This document shows, in pieces, positions 24,390 to 33,624 of a stretch of DNA of 64,000 bases; the first letter of the stretch is position 1; each line of letters opens with the position of its first letter. Position numbers and translations under genes: made by a program. This DNA is from LMUY01 sp964235495 (GTDB lineage Bacteria; Pseudomonadota; Alphaproteobacteria; Acetobacterales; Acetobacteraceae): the NCBI GenBank assembly GCA_964235495.1, contig CAXSAX010000013.1, positions 1-64,000 on the forward strand, written 5' to 3'. The notes under the pieces are model-generated. The model did not search any database, was not told where the DNA came from, and saw only the letters and a list, made by a program, of their open reading frames with translations.

Positions 24390-25100
24390 ATGGCGCGCTA
24401 CGAGCTCTACTACTGGCCGGCGATCCAGGGCCGTGGCGAGTTCGTGCGCCTGGCCCTGGAAGCGACCGGGACGCCCTACCGGGACGTGGCGCGGGAAGAC
24501 GGGGTGGCCGCCATGACCCGGCGCATGGCGGGAGGCCCCTCCCCGCCCTTCGCGCCGCCGTTCCTGGTCGATGGCCCCGTGGTGGTGGCGCAGGTGGCCG
24601 CCATCCTGCACCATCTCGGCCCGGCGCTCGGGCTCGGGCCGCAGGACGAGCGGGGCCGGCTGTGGTGCCACCAGGTGCAGCTCACCATCACCGACCTGGT
24701 GGCGGAGGCGCACGACACGCATCACCCGATCGGCCCCATGCTCTATTACGAGGACCAGAAGCCCGAGGCGCTGCGCCGCGCCGGGCAGTTCACGGCGGAG
24801 CGGCTGCCGAAGTACCTGGGCTGGCTGGAAACGGTCGCCGCCCGCAACCCGGCGGATGCGGGATGGCTGGTCGGCAACGGGCTGAGCACGGCGGACTTGT
24901 CCGTGTTCCAGGTGGCGGCGGGCCTGCGCCACGCGTTCCCGAAAGCCATGGCAGGATTCGACACCGGGTTCCCGCGTCTGGCCGCGCTGTGCGGCCGGGT
25001 GGCGGCGCTGCCCGCGGTCGCGGCCTACCTGGCCTCCGACCGCCGCATCCCGTTCAACGAGCAGGGCGTGTTCCGGCGCTATCCCGAACTGGACGGCTGA
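24390..25100 (+). CDS. Glutathione S-transferase family protein
   Basis: A 236-residue protein with an N-terminal thioredoxin-like domain (YELYYWPAIQGRGEFVRLALEATG, residues 4-27) and an all-helical C-terminal domain. The pattern after the first strand, with Tyr residues at 4, 7 and 8 and an Arg-Gly-Glu turn, resembles sigma/alpha-like GSTs. PPFLVDGPVVVAQVAAILHHLG is the glutathione-binding strand-helix segment, although the usual Ser-rich loop is reduced. WLVGNGLSTADLSVFQV is the conserved N-capping box of the C-terminal domain. It is four bases downstream of the decarboxylase. Substrate is unknown. Confidence 0.88.
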   Translation: MARYELYYWPAIQGRGEFVRLALEATGTPYRDVAREDGVAAMTRRMAGGPSPPFAPPFLVDGPVVVAQVAAILHHLGPALGLGPQDERGRLWCHQVQLTITDLVAEAHDTHHPIGPMLYYEDQKPEALRRAGQFTAERLPKYLGWLETVAARNPADAGWLVGNGLSTADLSVFQVAAGLRHAFPKAMAGFDTGFPRLAALCGRVAALPAVAAYLASDRRIPFNEQGVFRRYPELDG

Positions 25101-25169
25101 CGGGTCGCTGTGCCACCCATGGGCTGACGGCGGGCGCCGGGTGGCCCGTGCAAGGCATGGAGGGCAGGC

Positions 25170-26900
25170 ATGCACCAGGACAGCCCGGGGCGGCGGCGCC
25201 CGGAGCAGCTGCGGTCGCAACGCTGGTTCGGGGTCGATGACTTGCGGGCTTTCGGCCACCGCTCCCGCCTCAAGCAGATGGGGTATGGCCCGGAGGACTA
25301 CGCCGGCCGCCCGGTCATCGCCATCATCAACACCTGGTCGGACATCAACCAGTGCCACGCGCACTTCAAGGAGCGCGTGCAGGACGTCAAACGCGGCGTG
25401 CTGCAGGCGGGCGGCTTCCCGCTCGAACTGCCGGCGATCTCGCTGTCGGAGCCTTTCGTCAAGCCCACGACCATGCTGTACCGCAACCTGCTGGCGATGG
25501 AGACGGAGGAGGCGCTGCGGTCGCATCCGATCGACGGGGCAGTGCTGATGGGCGGCTGCGACAAGACGACGCCGGGCCTGATCCTGGGCGCGATCTCGAT
25601 GGACCTGCCCGCCATCTTCGTGCCGGCCGGGCCGATGCTGCGCGGCAACTGGCGCGGCAAGACCCTGGGCTCCGGCTCCGACAGCTGGAAATACTGGGCG
25701 GAGCGCAAGGCTGGCAACCTGTCCGACGCGGCGTGGGACGAGATCGAGAGCGGCATCGCCCGCTCCGACGGGCTGTGCATGACGATGGGCACGGCGGCCA
25801 CCATGACGGCGGTGGCCGAGGCGATGGGGCTGTCGCTGCCGGGCGCCTCCTCCATCCCGGCGCCCGACTCCAACCACCCGCGGATGTGCGCATCCTCCGG
25901 GCGGCGCATCGTGGAGATGGTCTGGCAGGACCTGAAGCCATCCGACATCATTTCGCCGCCCGCGGTGGACAACGCCATACGCTGCCACCTCGCCATGGGC
26001 GGATCGACCAACGCCATGATCCACGTCGTCGCCATGGCGCGCCGCGCCGGCATCCCGCTCACCCTGCAGCAGTTCGACAGCCTGGCGCGCCAGGTGCCGG
26101 TGCTCGCCAACGTGCGCCCGTCCGGCGCCTTCCTGATGGAGGACTTCTTCTACGCCGGCGGCATCCTGGCCTTGCTGGAGGCGCTGCGCCCGCTGCTCGA
26201 CCTCGACTGCCTGACCGTCAACGGCCGCACCCTGGGCGAGAACATCGCCGGCGCCGAGGTGCACAACCCGGAGGTCATTCACACCCTGAACGACCCCGTG
26301 GCGAAGGAGGCGACGGCGATCCTGTACGGCAACCTCGCGCCCGACGGCGCGGTGATCAAGCCCTCTGCCGCCTCGGCCCACCTGCTGAAGCATCGCGGGC
26401 CCGCGCTCGTGTTCGAGGATTACAACCACATGGCGTCCCTGATCGACCGCGACGACCTCGACGTGACGGCCGACCATGTGCTGGTGCTCAAGAACGCCGG
26501 GCCGGTCGGCGCGGGCATGCCGGAGTGGGGCATGTTGCCGGTGCCGACCAAGCTGCTGCGCCAGGGCGTGCGCGACATGATGCGGGTTTCCGACGCGCGG
26601 ATGAGCGGGACGAGCTTCGGCGCCTGCGTGCTGCACGTCTCGCCGGAATCAGCGGTCGGCGGCCCGCTGGCCTTTGTGCGGACCGGGGACATGATCGAGG
26701 TGGACGTCGAGGCCCGCTCGCTCAGCCTCGTGGTGGCAGAGGACGAGCTGGCCCGGCGGCGCGCGGCCTGGACGCCGCCGCCGCTGCCGGCCCGCGGCTA
26801 CGGACGGTTGTTCGCCGAGCACATCCAGCAGGCGCACGAAGGCTGCGACTTCGACTTCCTCGCCGGAACGCAGCGCCTGCCGGAGCCGGAGATCCACTGA
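25170..26900 (+). CDS. IlvD/Edd-family sugar-acid dehydratase (L-arabinonate dehydratase-like)
   Basis: A 576-residue dehydratase that should remove water from an aldonic acid to a 2-keto-3-deoxy acid. Cys62, Cys130 and Cys203 and Lys132 fall in the INQC, GGCDKTTPG and GLCMTMGTA motifs. They are a constant three residues beyond the cluster cysteines 59, 127 and 200 and the modified Lys129 that I recall for Rhizobium L-arabinonate dehydratase. MSGTSFGACVLH carries the catalytic Ser. GGAGGG precedes the ATG. It is convergent with the reductase and LacI gene of the sugar-acid cluster, with repeat copy C between. D-xylonate or another aldonate are alternatives; IlvD of branched-chain synthesis is less likely. 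Confidence 0.9.
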   Translation: MHQDSPGRRRPEQLRSQRWFGVDDLRAFGHRSRLKQMGYGPEDYAGRPVIAIINTWSDINQCHAHFKERVQDVKRGVLQAGGFPLELPAISLSEPFVKPTTMLYRNLLAMETEEALRSHPIDGAVLMGGCDKTTPGLILGAISMDLPAIFVPAGPMLRGNWRGKTLGSGSDSWKYWAERKAGNLSDAAWDEIESGIARSDGLCMTMGTAATMTAVAEAMGLSLPGASSIPAPDSNHPRMCASSGRRIVEMVWQDLKPSDIISPPAVDNAIRCHLAMGGSTNAMIHVVAMARRAGIPLTLQQFDSLARQVPVLANVRPSGAFLMEDFFYAGGILALLEALRPLLDLDCLTVNGRTLGENIAGAEVHNPEVIHTLNDPVAKEATAILYGNLAPDGAVIKPSAASAHLLKHRGPALVFEDYNHMASLIDRDDLDVTADHVLVLKNAGPVGAGMPEWGMLPVPTKLLRQGVRDMMRVSDARMSGTSFGACVLHVSPESAVGGPLAFVRTGDMIEVDVEARSLSLVVAEDELARRRAAWTPPPLPARGYGRLFAEHIQQAHEGCDFDFLAGTQRLPEPEIH

Positions 26901-26906
26901 GAGTCG

Positions 26907-27010
26907 CAGGGCTCTGCCCTGCACCCGGAAGGGGACGGGGTCCCCTTCACCCCTTCATATAAAGGTGTCCAGAGGACTTCGTCCTCTGGCGGGGTTTGGG
27001 GCAGAGCCCC
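26907..27010 (+). repeat. Composite multi-hairpin intergenic repeat, copy C
   Basis: The most regular copy, with four hairpins: 26907-26921 (cagggc/gccctg), 26929-26947 (aaggggac/gtcccctt, loop GGG), 26969-26989 (ccagaggac/gtcctctgg, loop TTC) and 26998-27010 (ggggc/gcccc, loop AGA). An AT-containing spacer of about 20 bases separates the second and third. It fills the space between two converging genes, seven bases from one stop codon and five from the other, so it could terminate both. Confidence 0.9.
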
Positions 27011-27014
27011 GATC

Positions 27015-27905
27015 TTAGCCCCGCTTCACCCCGTTCACCTCTGCCACCACGTCGGTCAGCATCGGCACGTAGTCCTGCCCACGCCCCAGCCCGGCCGCGA
27101 GGGCGAAGCTGTTGCGCACCGCGGCGCTCACCGGGTTGGCGGCCCCGCTGGCGCTCGCGAAGTTGGCCAGGTACGTGAGGTCCTTGAGCGCGTTGTTGAG
27201 CGTGAACAGATGCGCCTCGCGGTTGCCGCCGACCACGTAGTCGAAAAACGTCTGGAAGAAGCCGCAATCCATGCGGCCGCCGTTGATCACGCCGTGGAAG
27301 GTGCTCTCCGACACGCCGGCCTTAGCGCCCAGCATCAGCGCCTCGGCATACAGCGCGCCGTAGCCGAGCGAGACGAAGTTGTTCAGCAGCTTCATCATGT
27401 GCCCGGTCCCGGTCGGCCCGGTCTCGACGATGCGGGCGGCGAAGGCTTCCAGGACCGGCCGCGCCCGCGCGACATCGGCCGCGGCGCCCCCCACCATCAC
27501 GTCCAGCGTGCCGGCCCAGGCCTCCTTCGGCGTGCGGCTCAGCGGCGCGTCGATCAGGGTGATGCCCTGTGGCGCCAGCTCGCCCGCCAGCCGCGTCGTG
27601 ACGGCGGGCTCCGAGGTTGAGCAGTCGATCACCAGCAGCTCCTTGCCCGCGGCGGCCAGGCCGTCCGGGCCGTTGACCACCTGCTGCACCTGGACGCTGC
27701 CGGTCACGCACAGCACCACGATGTCGGACGCCTCGGCCACCGCCCGCGGCGAGCTGGCCTCGGCCGCGCCGCGCTGCAGCAGGTCCTCGATCGCGTCGCG
27801 CTTGCGGTGCGCCAGCACGGTGAGCGGGAAGCCCTTGCCCACCAGGTTGCTGGCCATGCCGTGGCCCATGTAGCCCAGCCCGATGAAGCCCACTCGTTCT
27901 GTCAT
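27015..27905 (-). CDS. 3-hydroxyisobutyrate-dehydrogenase-family NAD(P) oxidoreductase
   Basis: A 296-residue beta-hydroxyacid dehydrogenase. The Rossmann start is VGFIGLGYMGHGMASNLVGKG. The substrate segment is LIDAPLSRTPKEAWAGTLDVMVGG and the catalytic Lys lies in GTGHMMKLLNNFVS (about residue 172), followed by ALKDLTYLANFA. Relatives reduce tartronate semialdehyde or oxidise L-threonate, 3-hydroxyisobutyrate and similar acids. Good SD GGAGGGAG stands ahead of the ATG at 27905. It follows the LacI gene after 22 bases on the same strand and so is likely under that repressor. It is a different subgroup from the LtnD-like protein at 34578. Confidence 0.88.
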   Translation of the reverse strand: MTERVGFIGLGYMGHGMASNLVGKGFPLTVLAHRKRDAIEDLLQRGAAEASSPRAVAEASDIVVLCVTGSVQVQQVVNGPDGLAAAGKELLVIDCSTSEPAVTTRLAGELAPQGITLIDAPLSRTPKEAWAGTLDVMVGGAAADVARARPVLEAFAARIVETGPTGTGHMMKLLNNFVSLGYGALYAEALMLGAKAGVSESTFHGVINGGRMDCGFFQTFFDYVVGGNREAHLFTLNNALKDLTYLANFASASGAANPVSAAVRNSFALAAGLGRGQDYVPMLTDVVAEVNGVKRG

Positions 27906-27927
27906 GACGTTCTCCCTCCGTGTTGCT

Positions 27928-28917
27928 TCAGGTGCTGGCGCGAACTTCCAGCCGATAGCCGACATCGACGCCGGGCGGCCCGGCGGGCCGGCCCTGGATG
28001 CGGGCCAGCAGCTTGCGCGCCGCCGTGTCGCCGATCTGCTGGCGCGGCGAGACGATTGATGTCAACGCCGGGTTGGTCAACGCGCCGATCTCCAGGCCGT
28101 TGAACCCGGCGATGGCGATCCGGCCCGGCACCGCGATGCCTTCGCGCTGCGCCCGCAGCAGGGCGCCCACGGCCAGGTCGTCGTTGGCGAAGAACAGCGC
28201 GTCGAGCGCCGGGTCCTGCGCCAGCACCGCCACCAGCTTGTCGCCGCCGAGCCCGGGGCTGGACTTCTCGCCGTGGCCGAACGGGGCGCGCCGCGGCAGG
28301 CCGGCCTGCCCCAGCGCCCGGTCGAGCCCCTCGAAGCGCTGCATGGCCCGGTGGTCGCGGTCGAGCCAGCCGCCGACGAAGCCGATCTGGCGGTAGCCGC
28401 GCGCCACCAAGTGCTGGCCCATCGCCTCTCCGGCGGCGACGTGGGACAGGCCGACATTCATGTCGATCGCGCCCGCGCCGTACTCCATGATCTCGACCAC
28501 GGGCCGCCCGCAGCCGCGCAGCAACCGGCTCGTCTGTTCGGCATGGCGCAGGCCGGCCAGAATCAACCCGGGCGGCGACCACCCCAGCAGAGTGCGCACC
28601 AGCTCGGCCTCGCGGCCGAGGTCATACTGCGTGTTGGCCAACAATAGCTGGTAGCGTTCCGCTTCCAGCACGTCCTGAATGCCCTGAACCACCTCGATGA
28701 ACACGGCGTTGGACAGCGAGGGCACGATCACCGGGACGACCCTGCTGTCGGCGGAGGCGAGGGCGCCGGCGAACCGGTTGGGCACGTAGCCGAGCTCGGC
28801 GACCGCCTGCTCCACCTGCCGGCGCAGCACGGGCGACACGCTGCTGGGCGCGTTCAGCGCGCGGGACACCGTGATGGGGGCCACCCCGGCGCGCTCGGCC
28901 ACATGCTTCAGCGTCAC
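27928..28917 (-). CDS. LacI-family transcriptional regulator of the sugar-acid locus
   Basis: A 329-residue repressor. The helix-turn-helix starts at residue 2 (TLKHVAERAGVAPITVSRALN) with the hinge region RFAGALA following. The periplasmic-binding-type effector domain spans about 60-329 with the signature ALFFANDDLAVGALLRAQREG. I chose the GTG at 28917 because AGAAAGG is six bases upstream and the LacI helix normally begins at residues 2-5; longer readings to 28998 or 29016 add 27-33 non-domain residues and overlap the likely operator. It is divergent from the ABC importer genes and co-directional with the reductase gene. Confidence 0.88.
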   Translation of the reverse strand: MTLKHVAERAGVAPITVSRALNAPSSVSPVLRRQVEQAVAELGYVPNRFAGALASADSRVVPVIVPSLSNAVFIEVVQGIQDVLEAERYQLLLANTQYDLGREAELVRTLLGWSPPGLILAGLRHAEQTSRLLRGCGRPVVEIMEYGAGAIDMNVGLSHVAAGEAMGQHLVARGYRQIGFVGGWLDRDHRAMQRFEGLDRALGQAGLPRRAPFGHGEKSSPGLGGDKLVAVLAQDPALDALFFANDDLAVGALLRAQREGIAVPGRIAIAGFNGLEIGALTNPALTSIVSPRQQIGDTAARKLLARIQGRPAGPPGVDVGYRLEVRAST

Positions 28918-28986
28918 GGCGCCTTTCTGGGTGCGCCGGCGTCGTGACGACTGGCCTGATAACGATATTGTGCCCACCGCCGCAGC

Positions 28987-29013
28987 GTAGCGCAGCATCG
29001 ATGATTGCGCTAC
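28987..29013. promoter_or_regulatory. Candidate LacI operator in the divergent intergenic region
   Basis: Perfect 8-bp arms gtagcgca (28987-28994) and tgcgctac (29006-29013) flank an inner palindrome catcgatg (28996-29003) with a central CG, a property of LacI-type operators. It lies in the 176-base gap between the LacI gene start (28917) and the ABC importer gene start (29094), where it could control both directions. Binding is not shown. Confidence 0.5.
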
Positions 29014-29093
29014 CATTCCGGGGCGACTATGGGTCGAAGCGGCAAGGGCGCCGGCTCGACGGCAAGAGCGCCCGCCTTTTGGGGATCGACGTC

Positions 29094-30632
29094 GTGGGAC
29101 AGCTTTACGAGGCCGCCGACATCGCGAAGAACTACGCCAGCGTGTCCGTTCTGCGCGGCGTCAGCTTGTCGCTGCATCCCGGCCGCGTGCACACGATGAT
29201 GGGCGAGAACGGCGCCGGCAAATCGACGCTGTTCAAGATCCTGTCCGGCCAGGTGCAGCCTACGGCGGGGCAGCTCCTCCTGGATGGCGCGCCGGTCACG
29301 CTCGACAACCCGCAGGCCGCGCACCGCCAGGGCATCTACCTGGTGCCGCAGGAGCCGGCGCTGATGCCGGAGCTGAGCGTGGCGGAGACCATGTTCGTGG
29401 GCCAGCTGCCGGTCAGGGGGCGCCTGCTCCGCCGCATCGATTGGCCGGCGATCCGCCAGCAGGCGCGCGCCGCCCTGGACGCCCTCGGGCTGGACATCGA
29501 CGTGGACCAGCAGGCCCTGCACCTCTCGATCGCGCAGCAGCAGCAGGTGGAGTGCGCCAAGGCGCTACTGCGGGGCTGCCGCATCATCCTGTTCGACGAG
29601 CCGACCTCGCCGCTGACTACCCACGAGGTGGAGCGGCTGTTCGCCATCATGCGCCGGCTGCGCGGCGATGGCTGCACGCTGGGCTTCATCAGCCACCGCA
29701 TGGACGAGGTGCTGGAGATCAGCGACGACATCAGCGTGTTGCGCGACGGCGCCCTGGTGGACACGGTGGCCCGCGCCGGGTTCGACCGGGTGCGGCTGAT
29801 GTCGCAGATGGTCGGGCGCGAGATGAAGGTGATCCCCCGGCGCCAGTGGTCGGCGGCGACCACGGCGCCGGCGCTGCAGGTGGAGGGGCTCAGCCACGCG
29901 CCGCGCTTCGCCGACGTGGGCTTCACGCTGCACCGGGGGGAAATCCTCGGCCTGGCGGGGCTGGTCGGCGCCGGGCGCACCGAGGTCGCCGAGACCATCT
30001 TCGGCGTGCGCGCGCGCGATGCCGGCCGGGTGCGGCTCGATGGCGATGACATCACGGGGCTGTCCGCCCACGCGGTGATCCGCAAGGGGCTGGTGTATGC
30101 CCCGGAGGACCGCGCGCGGCACGGCGCCGTGCTGCCGATGAGCATCGCCGAGAACCTCACCTCCGGCCTGCTCGACCGGGTGCGGCAGCGCTGGGGGCTT
30201 ATCGACGGCGGGCACGAGCGGCAGATCGCCGACGCCACCGTGTCGCGCTACCGGGTGCGCTGCGCCAGCACCGGGCAGGCCTTGCGGCAGCTTTCGGGCG
30301 GCAACCAGCAGAAGGTCGTGTTCGGCAAGTGGATGGGCCTGTCGCCGAAAGTGGCGATCCTGGACGAGCCGACGCGCGGCGTCGACGTCGGCGCGAAGGA
30401 TGAGATTTACGAGCTGATCGAGAGCCTGGCGCGCGAAGGCATGGCGATCCTGGTGATCTCGTCCGAGATGGAGGAACTGGTGCGGCTGTGCGACCGAATC
30501 CTTTCGATGTACGAGGGCCGCATCGTGGCCGAGCTGTCCGGGGCGGAGATCACGCCGGACGCCGTCGCGCAATCCTACCTGAACCCGGCGAGCGTCGCCG
30601 CCGGCTCGGCTTCAGCAGGACTGGCCGCATGA
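29094..30632 (+). CDS. ABC sugar importer ATPase (RbsA/MglA type)
   Basis: A 512-residue ATPase with two tandem nucleotide-binding domains. The first has Walker A GENGAGKST (about residue 37) and Walker B IILFDEP with switch His in FISHRMDE. The second has a degenerate Walker A region GLVGAGRTE, the signature LSGGNQQKV and Walker B VAILDEPTRGVDVG. This asymmetric double layout is that of ribose/galactose-type importers. The GTG start at 29094 has GGGG upstream; the frame is open back to 28944 but that region is intergenic in character. It overlaps the following permease by four bases. Confidence 0.93.
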   Translation: MGQLYEAADIAKNYASVSVLRGVSLSLHPGRVHTMMGENGAGKSTLFKILSGQVQPTAGQLLLDGAPVTLDNPQAAHRQGIYLVPQEPALMPELSVAETMFVGQLPVRGRLLRRIDWPAIRQQARAALDALGLDIDVDQQALHLSIAQQQQVECAKALLRGCRIILFDEPTSPLTTHEVERLFAIMRRLRGDGCTLGFISHRMDEVLEISDDISVLRDGALVDTVARAGFDRVRLMSQMVGREMKVIPRRQWSAATTAPALQVEGLSHAPRFADVGFTLHRGEILGLAGLVGAGRTEVAETIFGVRARDAGRVRLDGDDITGLSAHAVIRKGLVYAPEDRARHGAVLPMSIAENLTSGLLDRVRQRWGLIDGGHERQIADATVSRYRVRCASTGQALRQLSGGNQQKVVFGKWMGLSPKVAILDEPTRGVDVGAKDEIYELIESLAREGMAILVISSEMEELVRLCDRILSMYEGRIVAELSGAEITPDAVAQSYLNPASVAAGSASAGLAA

Positions 30633-31594
30633 GGATCAGCCTACCCCGGCGCGAGCGCCGCGAGCTGACCTTGCTGGTGGCGATCCTCGCCGCCGTGGCG
30701 GTGGTGGGCGTGGCCCGGCCGCATTTTATCTCGGTGCCCAACCTGCGCTTCATGCTGCTCAACTCGGTCGTGCTCTCGATCGTCGCGCTGGGGCAGACCC
30801 TGGTGATCGCCACGCGCGGGGTGGATTTGTCCGTGGCGCCGGTGCTGGGGCTGAGCGCCATGGCGACGGGGCTGCTTGCGCAGGGCGGCGGGCTGCCGCT
30901 GGCCGCCGCCTTCGGCCTCGCGCTGCTGATCGGGCTGGTGCTGGGCGCCGTCAACGGCGTGCTGGTGGCGCGGCTGACGATCCCGCCGATCATCACCACC
31001 CTCGGCACGTACAGCCTTTACACGGGGCTGATCTTCATCGTGTCCAACGGCGCGCAAGTCAACTCGGTGCCGCCCGCCTATGACACCCTGGGCAATGGCG
31101 TGCTGACGCCGCTGCTGCCGGTGCCGATCCCCGTGCTGCTGCTAGGCTTGGTGCTGGCGCTGACCTGGTTCATGCTCGGCCACACCCGGTTCGGCCGCGC
31201 CTGCCTCGCGGTCGGCAACAACAGCGCCGCCGCCTACAACGCGGGCATCCCGGTGATGGCGACCCAAGTGGGCGTCTATGCGCTGTCCGGCCTGTTCGCG
31301 GCGCTCTCCGGGCTGATCTTCCTCTGCTACACCGGCTCCGCCACCGTCACCACCGGCACTGGCGACCATCTGGAGCTGCAATCCATCGCCGTGGCGCTGA
31401 TCGGCGGCACGGCCATTGCCGGCGGACGGGCGTCCATGGTGGGCACCGTGCTCGGCAGCGTGTTCCTCAGCGTGGCGCTGACCGGCCTGGTGTTCGTGCA
31501 GGTGCCGCCGATCTGGTACTCGGCGGGCGAGGGGTTGATGATCCTCGTCACGGTGGCCGCCGGCAGCCGCCAGGCGCGGGCGGCCTTGGGATGA
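30629..31594 (+). CDS. ABC sugar importer permease 1 (RbsC type)
   Basis: A 321-residue inner-membrane permease with about eight to ten hydrophobic segments. The family pattern GVDLSVAPVLGLSAMATGLLAQ (about residue 64) and NGVLVARLTIPPIITTLGTYSLYTGL (about residue 110) are the classic RbsC blocks, and ALIGGTAIAGGRASMVGTVLGSVFL is the third. It should pair with the second permease at 31591 to form a heterodimeric channel. Start ATG overlaps the previous stop and the stop overlaps the next start, so the three are translationally coupled. Confidence 0.92.
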   Translation: MRISLPRRERRELTLLVAILAAVAVVGVARPHFISVPNLRFMLLNSVVLSIVALGQTLVIATRGVDLSVAPVLGLSAMATGLLAQGGGLPLAAAFGLALLIGLVLGAVNGVLVARLTIPPIITTLGTYSLYTGLIFIVSNGAQVNSVPPAYDTLGNGVLTPLLPVPIPVLLLGLVLALTWFMLGHTRFGRACLAVGNNSAAAYNAGIPVMATQVGVYALSGLFAALSGLIFLCYTGSATVTTGTGDHLELQSIAVALIGGTAIAGGRASMVGTVLGSVFLSVALTGLVFVQVPPIWYSAGEGLMILVTVAAGSRQARAALG

Positions 31595-32598
31595 CCAACT
31601 GGGAGAAATCGCTCGCCGTCCTGCTGGCGCTGCTGCTCGCCGGCCTGATCGCGGGGGTGCCGGGCTTTTATCCGGGGCTCGGCGGCCTGCTGGCGCTGGG
31701 CGAGAGCTTCCTGCCATTCGGCCTCGTGGCGCTGGGGCTGTCGGTGGTGATCCTGACCGGCGGGATCGACCTCTCGGTCGGCGCCGTCGCCGGGCTGTCC
31801 GCGGTGGTGATGGCGCAGCTGTGGAACGTCGCGGGCGTGCCGATCTGGCTGGCGGCGCTGGCCGGCCTCGCCACGGGCGGGGTGCTGGGGGCGCTGAACG
31901 GCTGGGTGATCACCCGGCTGCGGGTCGAGCCGCTGATCGCCACGCTGGCCAGCAGCTTCATCTATGGGAGCGTCGCCACGGCGCTTGCCGGCGACGCCCC
32001 GCCCTCGGGCTTTCCGAACAGCTTCGCCGCCCTCGGCGCCGGCGCGATCGGCGGTGTGCTGCCCTACCAGGTGGTGCTGTTCGCCGTGCTCGCGGTGGCG
32101 TTCGGCCTGGTGGCCGGGCACAGCAAGTTCGGTCGCAAGGTGGTCATGGTCGGCTACAACAGCGAGGCGGCGCGCTACTCCGGCGTGCGCGTCGGGCGTA
32201 TTCTGGTCGCGGCCTACGTGATCAGCGGGGTGATGGCGGCACTCGCGGGCATCGTGCTCGCCGCCTACTACAACGCCGTGCGGGCCGACATGGGGGACGT
32301 GCTGCTGCTGACCACCATCACCATGGTGGTGCTCGGCGGCATCAGCATCTTCGGCGGCGAGGGCGGCATGGCGGGCGTGGTGATCGCCGTGCTGGTGCTC
32401 GGCTTCCTGCGGCAGGGCATGCTGATCGCGGGCTTCTCCGACATGCTGACCACCATGCTGACGGGCGCCATCCTGCTCGCCGCCATCGCCATCAAGAATA
32501 CCGTCGCCGGCCGCGGAACCGGGTTGGGGCAGCTGCTCGGCCGGCTCGCTCCGCGCAAGGCCATCCCTGCAACCACAAAGGAAACCTCCCTGAAATGA
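31591..32598 (+). CDS. ABC sugar importer permease 2 (RbsC type)
   Basis: A 335-residue permease related to the one before it. The ILTGGIDLSVGAVAGLSAVVMAQ block lies at about residue 51, NGWVITRLRVEPLIATLASSFIYG at about residue 100, and TITMVVLGGISIFGGEGGMAGVVI at about residue 229. Having two distinct RbsC-type permeases is the pattern of rhamnose or AI-2-type (LsrC/LsrD) importers rather than ribose, which uses a homodimer. Overlaps of four bases join it to both neighbours. Confidence 0.92.
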   Translation: MTNWEKSLAVLLALLLAGLIAGVPGFYPGLGGLLALGESFLPFGLVALGLSVVILTGGIDLSVGAVAGLSAVVMAQLWNVAGVPIWLAALAGLATGGVLGALNGWVITRLRVEPLIATLASSFIYGSVATALAGDAPPSGFPNSFAALGAGAIGGVLPYQVVLFAVLAVAFGLVAGHSKFGRKVVMVGYNSEAARYSGVRVGRILVAAYVISGVMAALAGIVLAAYYNAVRADMGDVLLLTTITMVVLGGISIFGGEGGMAGVVIAVLVLGFLRQGMLIAGFSDMLTTMLTGAILLAAIAIKNTVAGRGTGLGQLLGRLAPRKAIPATTKETSLK

Positions 32599-33587
32599 AC
32601 GCATTCAAGGCTGCCATCCTGGCCGCGCCGCTGCTGCTGGCGATCCCCACGCCGTCCAGCGCGGCCAATCCGGACACCAGCAAGGCGATCAAGGTCGCCA
32701 TGGTGCCCAAGCTGGTCGGGCTGTCGGTGTTCAAGGCGAACGAGCAGGGCGCCGCCGCGGAGGCCAAGCAGCTGAACATCGACTTCCTCTACACCGGCCC
32801 GGTGACGGCCTCGGCGCAGGGCCAGGTGGACGTGTTCAACAGCCTGATCGCCCGGCGCTTCAACGTGATCACCACGACGGCGAACAATCCGACGCAGCTG
32901 GCGCCGGCGCTGCGCCGCGCCCGGCAGCAAGGCATCAAGGTCGTCTCCTACGACAGCGACGTGACGCCGGATGCGCGCGACGTGTTCGTGCAGAACACCG
33001 ACTACGCCGCGCACGGCAAGGCGCTGGTAGAGGCGGTGGCGAAGTTCGCCGGGCCCAAGGCGCAGGTGGCGATCCTATCCTCCACGCCGGACGCCACCAT
33101 CCAGAACGAGTGGATCAAGGCGCTGACCGCCTACATGGCCAGCGCGTACCCGGACATGAAGATCGTCACCACCCAGTATGGCCAGTCCAGCCCGTCGCAG
33201 TCGCTGACCGCGGGGCAGAACATCCTGCAAGCCAATCCCGGCGTGACCGGCATCATCGCGCCCGACGGCGCGGCGGAGGTGGGGGCTGCGGCCGCGGTGG
33301 AGAAGCTGGGCATGACCGGCAAGGTGTTCGTCACCGGGTGCAGCGATCCTGACTCGATCCGCCAGTACGTGAAGTCCGGCATCATCCGCGAGAGCCCGCT
33401 CTGGGACGAGGTGAAGGAGGGCGCGCTGGTGATGCAGGTGGCCCGCCTGGCGGCAAACAACGCCGTGCCGGCGAACGGCACCATCACGGCCGGCGAACTC
33501 GGCACGTTCACGGTGAAGGACAACGTCATCGTGTTCAGCGAGCCGCTGGTGTTCAACGCGAACAACATCGACGACTACCACTTCTGA
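32595..33587 (+). CDS. Periplasmic sugar-binding protein (RhaS/LsrB-like)
   Basis: A 330-residue Peripla_BP_4-type binding protein. The signal peptide ends near residue 23 (LLLAIPTPSSAANP). The mature protein starts IKVAMVPKLVGLSVFKANEQGA and has the sugar-binding pattern VVSYDSDV and IIAPDGAAEVGAAAAVEK, with FVTGCSDPDSI near the hinge. Relatives bind rhamnose or AI-2; tetronate-binding members have this general form too. It is the last of four translationally coupled importer genes, placed after the permeases. Expected ligand is a short sugar acid by context, not by sequence. Confidence 0.9.
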   Translation: MNAFKAAILAAPLLLAIPTPSSAANPDTSKAIKVAMVPKLVGLSVFKANEQGAAAEAKQLNIDFLYTGPVTASAQGQVDVFNSLIARRFNVITTTANNPTQLAPALRRARQQGIKVVSYDSDVTPDARDVFVQNTDYAAHGKALVEAVAKFAGPKAQVAILSSTPDATIQNEWIKALTAYMASAYPDMKIVTTQYGQSSPSQSLTAGQNILQANPGVTGIIAPDGAAEVGAAAAVEKLGMTGKVFVTGCSDPDSIRQYVKSGIIRESPLWDEVKEGALVMQVARLAANNAVPANGTITAGELGTFTVKDNVIVFSEPLVFNANNIDDYHF

Positions 33588-33624
33588 GACGGGCCTGACC
33601 CGAACAGCGAAAGAACACCGATCC

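Noticed and set aside
24348..26636. A 762-codon minus-strand frame opposite the GST and dehydratase genes
   Set aside because: Opposite two genes with strong family motifs; the translated product lacks domain character.
28918..29016. Longer N-terminus of the LacI regulator
   Set aside because: It adds residues before the helix-turn-helix that the family lacks, and would cover the likely operator; the GTG at 28917 has a good SD.
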